From assembly GCF_002743375.1 (NCBI RefSeq), contig NZ_PDZC01000001.1:248001-312000 (forward strand): a stretch of 64,000 nucleotides of DNA, read 5' to 3'. Under the pieces are notes generated by a model that worked only from the letters and a program-made list of their open reading frames with translations, ran no database searches and had not been told where the DNA came from. Below are positions 9,260 to 18,397 of the stretch, one piece after another (within the stretch, counting starts at the first letter, position 1; every line of letters begins with the position of its first letter). The DNA is from Sporosarcina sp. P34 (lineage in GTDB: Bacteria > Bacillota > Bacilli > Bacillales_A > Planococcaceae). The position numbers and the translations under genes are program-made.

Positions 9260-9296
9260 GGATTTCCATGCCTTTATGGCTGGAAATCTTTTTTTC
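9260..9296 (+). terminator. Intrinsic terminator after rnjB
   Basis: GATTTCCA / TGGAAATC stem around a CCTTTAT-type loop, followed by seven T residues. It ends just before the spoIIIE ribosome site. Confidence 0.85.
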
Positions 9297-9313
9297 AGAA
9301 AGGGGGTTAGCAA

Positions 9314-11656
9314 ATGGCGAAGAAACGTGCTAAAAAGAGAGCGCCAGCGAAGAAAAGACAACAGAAAAAACAGCAAAGTCAAATGCAACCGCTCTGGTTT
9401 GAAATTTTAGGTGTCATTTTAATCGGTATCGCAATTATCATGATCTTCGAATACGGTGTAATCGGTCGAGGGTTATCGGCTTTCTCTAGATTCTTATTAG
9501 GTAATTGGTATGTTGCATTGCCATTTTTGATTATTGTGCAAGCATTGATTTTCATGATCAAGAGACAAATCGGCGGATATAAGCACCGAATTGTCATCGG
9601 TTGTTTATTCATTTTAGGTAGTATGTTGTTGTTCAGTCATGTTCATTTATTTCAGACATTGTATGAAAGCAAAGTTCTGATGTCAAATTCCGCACTCAAG
9701 GAAACATGGAAAGTTCTCATCACCAATGATGGTATACATGACCAAACAGGGACGCTGGGTGGCGGTATGATAGGCGCTGTACTATTCGCGATGTTTTATT
9801 CACTGGTTGATTCATCAGGCGCTACAGTGGCTGGTGTACTGTTACTGCTCATTGGCATGATCTTGTTGACGGGAAAGGCTTTGATTCCGATCTTAGTCGA
9901 ACAAACACCTATCTTGATGAATAGTATCAAGCACAAATGGATGGCGAGAGAAAAGAAACCTGTCAAGTCACCTGAAGAAAAACGTAAAGAGAGTGCGCGC
10001 AGTAATAGAAAGAGTAAGCCGAAACAGGTAAACAAAGCTGAAACGGAATCGGTACAAGAACATCCAGAACCGGTGAGTGAACCAATTATCTCTAGTTTCA
10101 CGGCAAAAATCGAACAGGCTGTACAACCCGAAGTTGTACAAGAAAGGGAATCGATAGATAAAGTAGACACAACCCTTGACCCTAAAGATCCCGCGGTTGA
10201 TTATCCAGTAATGGGCGGAGAACAAGAAAACGAGTCGTATATTTTGCCATCCACCAATCTATTGGAACCACCTGTAGCAAGTGATCAGTCTGGAGAATAT
10301 AACTTAATCCAGGCAAACGCCAAGAAACTAGAGAAAACGTTCCTAAGCTTTGGTGTCAAAGCACGAGTGACACAAGTCCACTTAGGACCAGCAGTCACTA
10401 AATATGAAATCCTACCTGATACAGGTGTAAAAGTAAGTCGTATTGTTAGTTTGGCGGATGATATTGCATTGGCATTGGCAGCTAGTGGTATTCGTATTGA
10501 AGCACCGATCCCTGGTAAGTCAGCAGTTGGAATCGAAGTACCGAACAATGCAGTGGCGATGGTAAGTTTACGTGAAGTGTTGGAATCTAAAGAGAATAAT
10601 TCACATGAATCCAAGTTGCTAGTAGGTTTGGGCCGTGATGTAACAGGACAGGCCATGATGACAGAGCTCAATAAAATGCCTCACGTATTAGTTGCGGGTG
10701 CCACAGGCAGTGGTAAAAGTGTTTGTGTCAACGGTATCATTATGAGTATTATCATGCGGGCGAAACCACATGAAGTGAAAATGATGATGATCGATCCGAA
10801 AATGGTAGAGTTGAATGTCTTTAATGGTATCCCGCATTTGTTGGCGCCTGTCGTTACGGATCCGAGAAAAGCAGCGCAAGCGTTGCAACGTGTGGTATCG
10901 GAGATGGAGCGCAGATATGAGTTATTCTCGCATACCGGCACACGGAACATTGAAGGGTATAATAACCATATTGAACAGTGGAATGAAGAACATGATGAGA
11001 AACATCCACGCATGCCGTATATTGTTGTGATCGTCGATGAATTGGCAGACTTAATGATGGTGGCATCAAGCGACGTAGAAGATTCCATCACACGTCTTGC
11101 TCAGATGGCGAGGGCCGCTGGTATTCACTTAATTATCGCTACTCAACGTCCAAGTGTTGATGTCATTACAGGGATCATTAAGGCAAATATTCCTTCACGA
11201 ATTGCATTTGCTGTATCTTCAGCAATTGATTCTCGAACTATTTTGGACGGTGGCGGTGCCGAGAAGTTATTGGGAAGAGGAGATATGTTGTTCCTGCCTG
11301 CTGGCGCTTCAAAACCTACGCGTATTCAAGGCGCATTTGTCTCGGATGAAGAGGTCGAAGCTGTAGTAGATTTTGTTATCGAACAGCAAAAAGCTCAGTA
11401 TCAAGAAGAGATGATTCCAACTGAGGTTGAAGTAGTAGCACCGCATGAAGAAACCGATGAGTTATATGATGAAGCGGTACAAATGGTAGTAGAGATGCAA
11501 ACCGCGTCCGTATCGATGATCCAGCGTCGTTTCCGAGTCGGTTATGCTAGAGCTGCACGTATAGTGGATCAAATGGAAGCGCGGGGTGTGGTTGGACCAC
11601 CTGAAGGTAGTAAGCCAAGACATGTACTACTCAATAAATCTGAGCTGGAAATATAA
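9314..11656 (+). CDS. spoIIIE: DNA translocase SpoIIIE/FtsK
   Basis: Hexameric ATP-driven DNA pump that moves the chromosome through the septum, essential for filling the forespore. 780 residues. Visible order: a very basic N-terminus rich in Lys/Arg/Gln, about four membrane helices within residues 25-195, an acidic linker, the motor domain with Walker A GATGSGKS at 462-469 and Walker B-like [13 protein letters not shown], and a C-terminal gamma winged-helix domain ([24 protein letters not shown]) that reads SRS/KOPS-type DNA sequences. The location after rnjB argues for SpoIIIE rather than an SftA-type paralogue. GAAAGGGGG precedes ATG 9314. Confidence 0.95.
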   Translation: MAKKRAKKRAPAKKRQQKKQQSQMQPLWFEILGVILIGIAIIMIFEYGVIGRGLSAFSRFLLGNWYVALPFLIIVQALIFMIKRQIGGYKHRIVIGCLFILGSMLLFSHVHLFQTLYESKVLMSNSALKETWKVLITNDGIHDQTGTLGGGMIGAVLFAMFYSLVDSSGATVAGVLLLLIGMILLTGKALIPILVEQTPILMNSIKHKWMAREKKPVKSPEEKRKESARSNRKSKPKQVNKAETESVQEHPEPVSEPIISSFTAKIEQAVQPEVVQERESIDKVDTTLDPKDPAVDYPVMGGEQENESYILPSTNLLEPPVASDQSGEYNLIQANAKKLEKTFLSFGVKARVTQVHLGPAVTKYEILPDTGVKVSRIVSLADDIALALAASGIRIEAPIPGKSAVGIEVPNNAVAMVSLREVLESKENNSHESKLLVGLGRDVTGQAMMTELNKMPHVLVAGATGSGKSVCVNGIIMSIIMRAKPHEVKMMMIDPKMVELNVFNGIPHLLAPVVTDPRKAAQALQRVVSEMERRYELFSHTGTRNIEGYNNHIEQWNEEHDEKHPRMPYIVVIVDELADLMMVASSDVEDSITRLAQMARAAGIHLIIATQRPSVDVITGIIKANIPSRIAFAVSSAIDSRTILDGGGAEKLLGRGDMLFLPAGASKPTRIQGAFVSDEEVEAVVDFVIEQQKAQYQEEMIPTEVEVVAPHEETDELYDEAVQMVVEMQTASVSMIQRRFRVGYARAARIVDQMEARGVVGPPEGSKPRHVLLNKSELEI

Positions 11657-11711
11657 GTCTTCTTTCATTCTTATTTTGATAAGTCGAAGTTATTCGTGAT
11701 TTTGGCTAGAT

Positions 11712-11757
11712 ATTTCCTTCTACCTAAGTAAATGTTATAGTGAAGGTAGAAGGAAAT
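11712..11757. promoter_or_regulatory. 14-bp perfect inverted repeat around a -10-like box upstream of the nucleoside importer
   Basis: ATTTCCTTCTACCT (11712-11725) and its exact reverse complement (11744-11757) are separated by 18 bases that contain TATAGT (11736-11741). This could be an operator for a dimeric regulator or a long RNA hairpin; the lack of a T run argues against a terminator. It is about 250 bp upstream of nupN. The rest of 11657-12006 holds a cre-like site and small inverted repeats (GTAATG...CATTAC near 11824-11842; GACGT-ACAA-CGTC near 11954), but no gene and no purine riboswitch that I can recognise. Confidence 0.55.
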
Positions 11758-11808
11758 TATCAGTGCAGTCGATTAAAATTAAGTCTGCCATCTGATATGT
11801 AGTGGTAC

Positions 11809-11822
11809 CGAAAGCGCTACCA
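11809..11822 (+). promoter_or_regulatory. cre-like site (CcpA) upstream of nupN
   Basis: CGAAAGCGCTACCA fits the catabolite-responsive consensus TGNAANCGNWNNCA at every fixed position except the first. No footprint data are available. A chance match is possible. Confidence 0.35.
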
Positions 11823-12006
11823 TGTAATGTAACTTCATTACTGTTATCATGAACATCATCTACAAGCCGAGTAAAAAGTTACCGAATATTTTACTAACAA
11901 TATGCTTTTCCTATTCTGTTTTTAAGTAAAAAGTAATGTCGATAGGGGTATAAGACGTACAACGTCCTAACATAATACCAAAATTAGCCAAGGGAGGTCA
12001 TTATTG

Positions 12007-13095
12007 ATGAAAAAAAGAAAATTTGGTCTAGCGATGTCTTTAGTGTTAGCCGCAGGTACAATGTTAGCAGCATGTGGCTCTGACGATAAAGGCAAAAACA
12101 ATGCGGGTGAAAAGCCGGCAACCGGGGACAGCGGTGAGAAAAGCGAATTTTCAATTGCTATGGTAACTGATGTTGGAGGAATTGATGATAAATCATTCAA
12201 CCAATCAGCATGGAAAGGCGTTAAAGAGTTTGGAGAAGAACAAGGATGGGAAAAGGGAACTGGCGGATACGATTACCTTCAGTCAACTGGCCCAGAAGAT
12301 TATACAACAAACCTTAACAACTTGGCTCGTCGTGACTTTAACTTAATTTACGGAGTAGGTTTCTTGATGGAAGATGCAATTGAAGATATTGCAGCGCAAC
12401 AAAAAGATACCCAGTTCTCAATTATTGATGGCGAAGTAGATGCTCCAAACGTAGCTAGCATCCTCTTTAAAGAACAAGAAGGCGGATACTTAGCTGGAGT
12501 AGCAGCTGGATTAATGACAAAATCAAATAAGATCGGTTTCATTGGTGGTATGGACAATCCTGTAATCGAGCGTTTTGAAGCTGGATTCCTTGAAGGTGTC
12601 AAATCAGTTAAGCCTGAAATCAAAGTAGATTCAAAATATGTAGGTGCATTTGATAAAGCAGAACTTGGTAAAGCTGAAGCGGGCCGTATGTATTCTTCAG
12701 GCGTAGACATTATTTTCCACGCTGCTGGCGGAACAGGTAACGGTGTATTCTCAGAAGCGAAAGAACGTAAGCAAGCAGATAAAGATGCATACGTTTGGGT
12801 AATCGGTGTTGACTCTGACCAGTATGAAGAAGGTAAAGTGGGAGATGCCAACGTAACACTTACATCTATGTTGAAGCGTGTTGACGTAGCAGTTAAAGAC
12901 ATTGCTGATTTATCAATGGCTGGTAATTTCCCTGGTGGGGAAACAAAAGTATATGGCCTTGCAGATGATGGTTTAGGTCTTGCTGATTCACGTGGTGCTA
13001 TTCCACAAGACGTTTTGGATCAAATTGATGAACATGCACAAAAGATTGCAAATGGTGAAATTGAAGTACCAGAGTTCGTAGAAAAGAAGAAGTAA
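12007..13095 (+). CDS. nupN: BMP family nucleoside-binding lipoprotein
   Basis: Substrate-binding lipoprotein of a BMP-type ABC importer, probably for nucleosides by relation to B. subtilis NupN (YufN) and Borrelia BmpA-type proteins. 362 residues from ATG 12007; the TTG codon just before it is ignored because the GGGAGG ribosome site fits ATG. The signal peptide MKKRKFGLAMSLVLAAG ends in the lipobox LAAC, followed by a Gly/Asp/Lys-rich linker. Family blocks include TDVGGIDDKSFNQSAWKG and GGTGNGVFSEA. A terminator separates it from nupO, which would let the binding protein be made in excess over the transport complex. Confidence 0.92.
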   Translation: MKKRKFGLAMSLVLAAGTMLAACGSDDKGKNNAGEKPATGDSGEKSEFSIAMVTDVGGIDDKSFNQSAWKGVKEFGEEQGWEKGTGGYDYLQSTGPEDYTTNLNNLARRDFNLIYGVGFLMEDAIEDIAAQQKDTQFSIIDGEVDAPNVASILFKEQEGGYLAGVAAGLMTKSNKIGFIGGMDNPVIERFEAGFLEGVKSVKPEIKVDSKYVGAFDKAELGKAEAGRMYSSGVDIIFHAAGGTGNGVFSEAKERKQADKDAYVWVIGVDSDQYEEGKVGDANVTLTSMLKRVDVAVKDIADLSMAGNFPGGETKVYGLADDGLGLADSRGAIPQDVLDQIDEHAQKIANGEIEVPEFVEKKK

Positions 13096-13110
13096 GGTCA
13101 TTAAACAACT

Positions 13111-13142
13111 GAAGGCCGGTTTTATATCCGGCCTTCATTTCA
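13111..13142 (+). terminator. Intrinsic terminator after nupN
   Basis: GAAGGCCGG / CCGGCCTTC perfect 9-bp stem with a TTTTATAT loop, followed by a short T-rich tail. Partial read-through into nupO is plausible. Confidence 0.8.
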
Positions 13143-13147
13143 TTAAG

Positions 13148-13203
13148 TTAATAAAATAAAGGTTCCTTGAGGTGTGTTCTGGAACTTTTATTTTATTAAT
13201 TTT
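13148..13203. other. Long AT-rich hairpin between nupN and nupO
   Basis: The left arm TTAATAAAATAAAGGTTCC (13148-13166) pairs with GGAACTTTTATTTTATTAA (13181-13199) apart from one offset position, with a TTGAGGTGTGTTCT loop and five T residues after the right arm. Placed just after the nupN terminator, it may be a second terminator or a 3'-end protecting structure. The remaining bases up to 13355 contain no gene. Confidence 0.6.
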
Positions 13204-13355
13204 TAAGATTAATAATAAAAAATATCGGCAGGCTACTTATAAAAAATGGCAAAGCTTTCAACTTTTCATATAGGAGCTTTATCACGTATTATTGAAGATA
13301 AGTGTTATGCTATTTAATTCTATGGAATTCAATTATAGGCAAGGAAGTGATGGGG

Positions 13356-14924
13356 ATGAATTATGTAATTGAGATGCTAGATGTTTCAAAAAGGTTTGGA
13401 AATTTCTATGCAAATGATCATATTACATTACAACTTGAGAAAGGCGAAATTCACGCATTGCTAGGTGAAAACGGTGCGGGGAAATCTACCTTAATGAATG
13501 TGTTATTTGGTTTGTATCAACCGGATGGTGGAGAAATTCGTGTCCGTGGCGAAAATGTAGCAATCACTGACCCGAACGTGGCGAACGATCTCGGAATCGG
13601 GATGGTGCATCAACACTTTATGTTGGTGGAGAATTTAACTGTAACCGAAAACATTATTTTAGGTAGTGAGCCAACTAAATCTGGAATTATTAACATCAAG
13701 GATTCTGCAAAAAAAGTTGCAGAAATTTCTAGGATGTATGGTCTCGATGTGGATCCTTACGCCAAAATAGAAGATATTTCAGTAGGTATGCAACAACGTG
13801 TCGAAATTCTTAAGACGCTTTATCGTGGAGCAGATATCCTAATATTTGATGAACCCACTGCATCACTCACGCCCCAGGAAATTGATGAATTATTGAATAT
13901 CATGAAAAAGCTCGTTGCAGAAGGAAAATCCATCATCTTGATCACCCATAAACTGGCGGAAATCATGAACGTCTCAGACAAAGTTACTGTCATACGAAAA
14001 GGTAAAGGAATTGGTACTGTCATTACATCGGAAACGAATCCCGAAGAGTTAGCAACGTTGATGGTAGGACGTCAAGTCACATTTAAAACAGAAAAAGGTC
14101 CATCCCAACCGACTGAAGAAGTATTGAAGATTGAAAATCTACAAGTGAATGACTATCGGGGTGTTGCTAAATTAAAAGGCCTTAACCTTTCCGTACGACG
14201 CGGCGAAATTATTGGGATTGCTGGCATTGATGGTAACGGTCAATCGGAATTAATCGAAGCAATCACGGGCTTAACTAAAGTGAAGAGCGGTAAGATTTTT
14301 ATCAATGATGAAGATGTTACAAATAAAAAACCGCGAAAAATTACTGAAACCGGTATTGGACATATTCCACAAGACCGCCATAAACATGGACTTATTTTAG
14401 ATTTTTCAGTGGCGTACAATAGCGCGTTGCAATCGTATTATCATGAACCATTATCAAAAGGTGGAATCATGAATTATAAAGAGATCAATGAAAGAGCAGG
14501 AGAAATAATCAAAGAGTACGATGTCAGAACCCAAGGTGCACACGAATTAGCGAGGGCGTTATCCGGAGGAAATCAGCAAAAGCTCATCATCGGACGAGAA
14601 ATTATGAGAAATCCGGATTTATTAATTGCGGCATTACCTACACGTGGTTTGGATGTGGGAGCAATCGAGTTTATTCATCGCCGTTTGATTGAACAACGGG
14701 ATAAGGGAAAAGCAGTTTTACTCATTACGTTTGAGTTAGATGAAGTTATGAACGTTTCTGATAAAATCGCTGTTATGTATGATGGGACTATTGTAGGTAC
14801 TGTAAATCCCAAAGAAACAACGGAACAAGCCCTAGGATTAATGATGGCAGGCCATTCAAAAGATGTTGCTGAGAAAAAAGTGCTAGCCGCTGAGAAAGAT
14901 GGTGATGAACATCATGTCGAATAG
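13356..14924 (+). CDS. nupO: Nucleoside ABC importer ATP-binding protein
   Basis: Tandem ATPase of the sugar/nucleoside (RbsA-like) ABC importer class, 522 residues. The first nucleotide-binding domain has Walker A GENGAGKST at residues 37-45, signature SVGMQQR and Walker B ILIFDEPTASLTP. The second has the degenerate GIDGNGQSE loop, signature LSGGNQQK and LLIAALPTRGLD, as is usual for the second half in this class. The frame opens at 13302, but ATG 13356 matches the MxYVIEML start of B. subtilis NupO and has AAGGAAG upstream. It overlaps the permease gene nupP by a few bases. Confidence 0.93.
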   Translation: MNYVIEMLDVSKRFGNFYANDHITLQLEKGEIHALLGENGAGKSTLMNVLFGLYQPDGGEIRVRGENVAITDPNVANDLGIGMVHQHFMLVENLTVTENIILGSEPTKSGIINIKDSAKKVAEISRMYGLDVDPYAKIEDISVGMQQRVEILKTLYRGADILIFDEPTASLTPQEIDELLNIMKKLVAEGKSIILITHKLAEIMNVSDKVTVIRKGKGIGTVITSETNPEELATLMVGRQVTFKTEKGPSQPTEEVLKIENLQVNDYRGVAKLKGLNLSVRRGEIIGIAGIDGNGQSELIEAITGLTKVKSGKIFINDEDVTNKKPRKITETGIGHIPQDRHKHGLILDFSVAYNSALQSYYHEPLSKGGIMNYKEINERAGEIIKEYDVRTQGAHELARALSGGNQQKLIIGREIMRNPDLLIAALPTRGLDVGAIEFIHRRLIEQRDKGKAVLLITFELDEVMNVSDKIAVMYDGTIVGTVNPKETTEQALGLMMAGHSKDVAEKKVLAAEKDGDEHHVE

Positions 14925-15960
14925 AATGATCAATATACTCGTCCCAATAATTTCGATCCTTCTAGGACTTTTAGTAGGCGCTGTCGTGATGTTGATCAGT
15001 GACTATAATCCAATCACAGGCTATATAGCATTATGGAATGGTATTTTCGGTGATTCTTATGCAATTGGTGAAACCATTCGTCAAATTAGTCCATACTTAC
15101 TTGCCGGGCTTGCAGTGGCATTTGCATTCAGAACTGGACTATTCAATATTGGTGTTGAAGGACAATTGATCGTTGGCTGGTTTGCTGCAGCTTATGTAGG
15201 GATAGCATTCGATCTACCAAAAATTATTCATTTACCTTTCGCACTTATAGCAGCAGCTGCCGCTGGGGCACTGTGGGGGCTTGTGCCGGGTATTTTAAAG
15301 GCGACATTGAAAGTGCATGAAGTGATTGTCACGATCATGATGAACTATATTGCCTTACACGTGGTGAACGCATTAATTAAAACACTCTCCGGTGGTGGAT
15401 TCAAATTGGAGCGTATCCATCAATCGGCTTCGCTTCGGTCAGAGTTCTTATCTAATCTAACGGATTATTCTACATTGCACTACGGAATATTCGTAGCATT
15501 GGCAATGGTTGTTGTCATGTGGTTCATTTTAGAGAAAACCAAGACTGGATTTGAGTTAAAGTCTGTTGGATATAACGATAATGCTGCTCGCTACGCGGGT
15601 ATGAGTGCAAACAAGAATATTGTTCTTGCAATGGTCATTTCGGGTGCTTTTGCTGGACTTGGAGGCGCAATGGAGGCACTTGGTACGTTTGGTAATATGT
15701 CCTCCATGGGTGGCTTTACAGGAATTGGTTTTGATGGAATCGCCGTAGCCTTGCTTGGTGCGAATACGCCACTTGGTGTCATCTTCGGAGCCACATTATT
15801 CGGCTCATTGAAATATGGTGCGAATAATATGCCAAACGAAGCAGGAATTCCAGTAGAAATTGTTTCAATTATTATAGCATTGGTTATTTTCTTTGTTGCC
15901 TGTGGATACATCATCCGTGTAGGACTCATACGTTTACGTAATAAGAAGGAGGAGAAGTAA
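14914..15960 (+). CDS. nupP: Nucleoside ABC importer permease 1
   Basis: Inner-membrane permease of the BPD_transp_2 (RbsC/LivH-like) family, about 348 residues, with eight to ten hydrophobic segments and the conserved GLFNIGVEGQLIVG and GALWGLVPGILKA blocks. Three in-frame ATGs (14899, 14905, 14914) precede the first membrane helix. I favour 14914 because GGTGA lies 8 bases upstream, but the choice is uncertain. It overlaps the end of nupO, so translation is probably coupled. Confidence 0.9.
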   Translation: MSNRMINILVPIISILLGLLVGAVVMLISDYNPITGYIALWNGIFGDSYAIGETIRQISPYLLAGLAVAFAFRTGLFNIGVEGQLIVGWFAAAYVGIAFDLPKIIHLPFALIAAAAAGALWGLVPGILKATLKVHEVIVTIMMNYIALHVVNALIKTLSGGGFKLERIHQSASLRSEFLSNLTDYSTLHYGIFVALAMVVVMWFILEKTKTGFELKSVGYNDNAARYAGMSANKNIVLAMVISGAFAGLGGAMEALGTFGNMSSMGGFTGIGFDGIAVALLGANTPLGVIFGATLFGSLKYGANNMPNEAGIPVEIVSIIIALVIFFVACGYIIRVGLIRLRNKKEEK

Positions 15961-15961
15961 C

Positions 15962-16915
15962 ATGTTAGATGTATTATATTTTATTATACCTATAACAATT
16001 GCTTCTGCAGCTCCTCTTATTTTTACAGCAATTGGCGGTGTATTCTCTGAGCGATCCGGTGTGATTAATATCGGTTTGGAAGGCCTTATGATTATGGGGG
16101 CATTCATTGGTATCTTATTCAATCTGTTTTTCGCTGATACCTTTGGCGCCTGGACGCCATGGCTTGCGTTACTTGTGGCAATGTTCGTTTCCGCTCTATT
16201 TGCAACGCTTCACGCTGTAGCATCTATTTCGTTCCGGGCGGATCAAGTAGTGTCAGGTGTTGCAATTAACATGTTAGGTCTGGCTATCGCGCTATTTTCG
16301 GTAAAAATGATTTTTGGCAAAGGTCAAACTGATTTTATCCAACAAAAAATCCCAAGATTCAACGTGCCGTTTTTGGAAGATATTCCAATCATTGGACCCA
16401 TGTTCTTTAAGTTAGTATATGGTTCTTCAATTATGGCGATCGCCGTAGCGTTTATCGCATGGTTTGTTATTTATAAGACACCATTTGGTTTGCGTCTTCG
16501 CTCAGTAGGAGAACATCCTATGGCGGCAGACACAATGGGCATTAAAGTAACAAAAATCCGCTATATTGCAGTACTCATTTCTGGTGGTCTAGCTGGAATT
16601 GGTGGAGCAGTTTATTCACAGACCATCACGAATGATTTCGGGCATGCAACAATTAATGGACAAGGATTTATGGCTTTAGCAGCCATGATCTTTGGGAAAT
16701 GGCATCCACTGGGAGCTCTAGGTGCTGCTCTATTCTTCGGATTTGCGCAGGCGCTAGCAATCAGTTCTTCCAGTATTAAGTTACTAGCAGATATCCCGTC
16801 AGTGTACTTCCACATATTCCCTTATGTTTTAACTATCCTAGCTCTTGCTGGATTCCTTGGAAAAGCGAAAGCCCCAAAAGCACTTGGTAAACCTTACGTT
16901 AAAGGAAATAGATAA
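15962..16915 (+). CDS. nupQ: Nucleoside ABC importer permease 2
   Basis: Second permease subunit, 317 residues, same family as the preceding one, with the matching GVINIGLEGLMIMGA block, SFRADQVVSGVAINM and several membrane helices. It starts one base after the nupP stop, with GGAGGAG at the end of nupP as ribosome site. Together the four genes give lipoprotein, ATPase and two permeases, a complete importer. In B. subtilis this operon lies elsewhere, so its place between spoIIIE and ymfF is a difference in gene order. Confidence 0.92.
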   Translation: MLDVLYFIIPITIASAAPLIFTAIGGVFSERSGVINIGLEGLMIMGAFIGILFNLFFADTFGAWTPWLALLVAMFVSALFATLHAVASISFRADQVVSGVAINMLGLAIALFSVKMIFGKGQTDFIQQKIPRFNVPFLEDIPIIGPMFFKLVYGSSIMAIAVAFIAWFVIYKTPFGLRLRSVGEHPMAADTMGIKVTKIRYIAVLISGGLAGIGGAVYSQTITNDFGHATINGQGFMALAAMIFGKWHPLGALGAALFFGFAQALAISSSSIKLLADIPSVYFHIFPYVLTILALAGFLGKAKAPKALGKPYVKGNR

Positions 16916-16918
16916 ATG

Positions 16919-16965
16919 TTAGAAAAGCTATCTGGAGATACGAATTCTTCAGGTGGCTTTTCTAA
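16919..16965 (+). terminator. Probable terminator after nupQ
   Basis: AGAAAAGCTATCTG pairs with CAGGTGGCTTTTCT (two G-U pairs). It ends in TTTTCT rather than a pure T run, so efficiency is uncertain. Confidence 0.6.
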
Positions 16966-17122
16966 GGTTGCAGCGATAATAGTCGGAATTACTTTCAACT
17001 TCCGTTTTAGTCTTAGCTAAACTCCATCTGCAGCGCGCGAAAGTTGTATCATTTTCCAAATGACAGGCTAAAATGTATAGTGAGACTAGGAATACATATA
17101 ATAAGGTAAACGAGGTGTTTGT

Positions 17123-18397
17123 ATGTTCAATAAAACAAAATTACAAAATGGTGTACATTTGTATATACGTAAAACGGAACAGTTTAAAACAGTGAATGTG
17201 ACAATTAAGTGGAAAGCACCACTGGATCAAAAGAAAGCCTCTGAACGTGCGGTGTTGGCGAATGTAATGGAGGATTCAACGAAGCAGTATCCAACACTAG
17301 GTTCCATGCGCAAGGCGCTTGACGAGCTATACGGTACAGTATTATTTACGGACGTCTCCAAAAGAAGTTCCCAACACATGGTTTCACTTTATACGGAATG
17401 TGTAAATGATGAATTTTTTGCAGGGGAAGATATTTTTAAACAGTTATGGCAATTAATTCGTTCTGTAGTGTTTGATCCGAATGTAACGAATAAAGCATTT
17501 GATCCTGACGTTACAGAGAGGGAAAAACGTAATGTCCGTGATCGGATTCGTTCTATTTATGACGACAAAACACGTTTTGCACAAAAACGCATGCTTGAAA
17601 TCATGAGACCAGATCACCCAGCATCCATTTCGGCTTATGGCACAGAAACTGCGGTATCGGAAATTACTAATGAAAGTCTTTATGCTACATACGAAGATAT
17701 GATGAACAATGATTTGATTGATATTTATGTAGTAGGCGATATAGATGAAAATGATATCATTAAGCAAATTAAGCAGTTCCTACCATTTGCGGCTAGAGAT
17801 GCAGTGAAACAAAATGGATCACCGGATGTGAAAGTTTCAGATACTGTGAATACAGTGAGAGAAAAACAAGACATGAAACAAGGTAAACTTCATCTTGGTT
17901 TCCACACACCGGTATTTTTCCATCATCCGGATTACCATAAGATGCAAGTAACCAATGGTGTTTTCGGAGGCTTTGCCCACAGTAAGCTATTCATGAATGT
18001 GCGAGAAAAGGAAAGTATGGCATACTATGCGAATAGTGCATTTGCTTCGCATTACGGTATCGTCTATGTCACAGCAGGTATTGATGCGGACTTAGAAGAA
18101 AAGGCTGTCAAGCTAATTCTTGAGCAACTTACGGCATTACAAAAAGGTGAGAGTACTGAAATCGAGTTAAGTCAGACAGTCGCACTTCTAGAAAACAGCA
18201 TCTTGAGCGCAAACGATTCAGCCCGCAGCCAGATTGAAATTTATGATCAATATAAAGAATTGGATGAGAACTTCACGGCTGAACGATTAATTGAAAAGTG
18301 GGAATCGGTCACATTGGAAGACGTAAAGGAAATGGCAAATACAATTCAATTGGAAATTGTTTATTTGCTGTCAGGTAAGGAGGATGTTTCCGAATGA
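17123..18397 (+). CDS. ymfF: M16-like EF-P modification protein YmfF (inactive protease subunit)
   Basis: M16 peptidase-like protein of 424 residues that lacks the HxxEH zinc motif: the equivalent region reads LANVMEDSTKQYPTLGSM. It is therefore presumably the non-catalytic partner of YmfH, as in two-subunit M16 enzymes. In B. subtilis ymfF, ymfH and ymfI are needed for 5-aminopentanol modification of elongation factor P (established knowledge). The gene overlaps ymfH by 4 bp (ATGA). A TATAGT at 17077-17082 is a weak promoter candidate. Confidence 0.9.
   Translation: MFNKTKLQNGVHLYIRKTEQFKTVNVTIKWKAPLDQKKASERAVLANVMEDSTKQYPTLGSMRKALDELYGTVLFTDVSKRSSQHMVSLYTECVNDEFFAGEDIFKQLWQLIRSVVFDPNVTNKAFDPDVTEREKRNVRDRIRSIYDDKTRFAQKRMLEIMRPDHPASISAYGTETAVSEITNESLYATYEDMMNNDLIDIYVVGDIDENDIIKQIKQFLPFAARDAVKQNGSPDVKVSDTVNTVREKQDMKQGKLHLGFHTPVFFHHPDYHKMQVTNGVFGGFAHSKLFMNVREKESMAYYANSAFASHYGIVYVTAGIDADLEEKAVKLILEQLTALQKGESTEIELSQTVALLENSILSANDSARSQIEIYDQYKELDENFTAERLIEKWESVTLEDVKEMANTIQLEIVYLLSGKEDVSE

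Noticed and set aside
11657..12006. Purine riboswitch before the nucleoside importer
   Set aside because: No TATAAT-stem/CCG loop pattern of the guanine/adenine aptamer; only dyads and a cre-like site are seen.
12348..12902. 184-codon antisense ORF opposite nupN
   Set aside because: Shadow of a strongly coding gene in another frame; no ribosome site and low-complexity Ser/Pro-rich translation.
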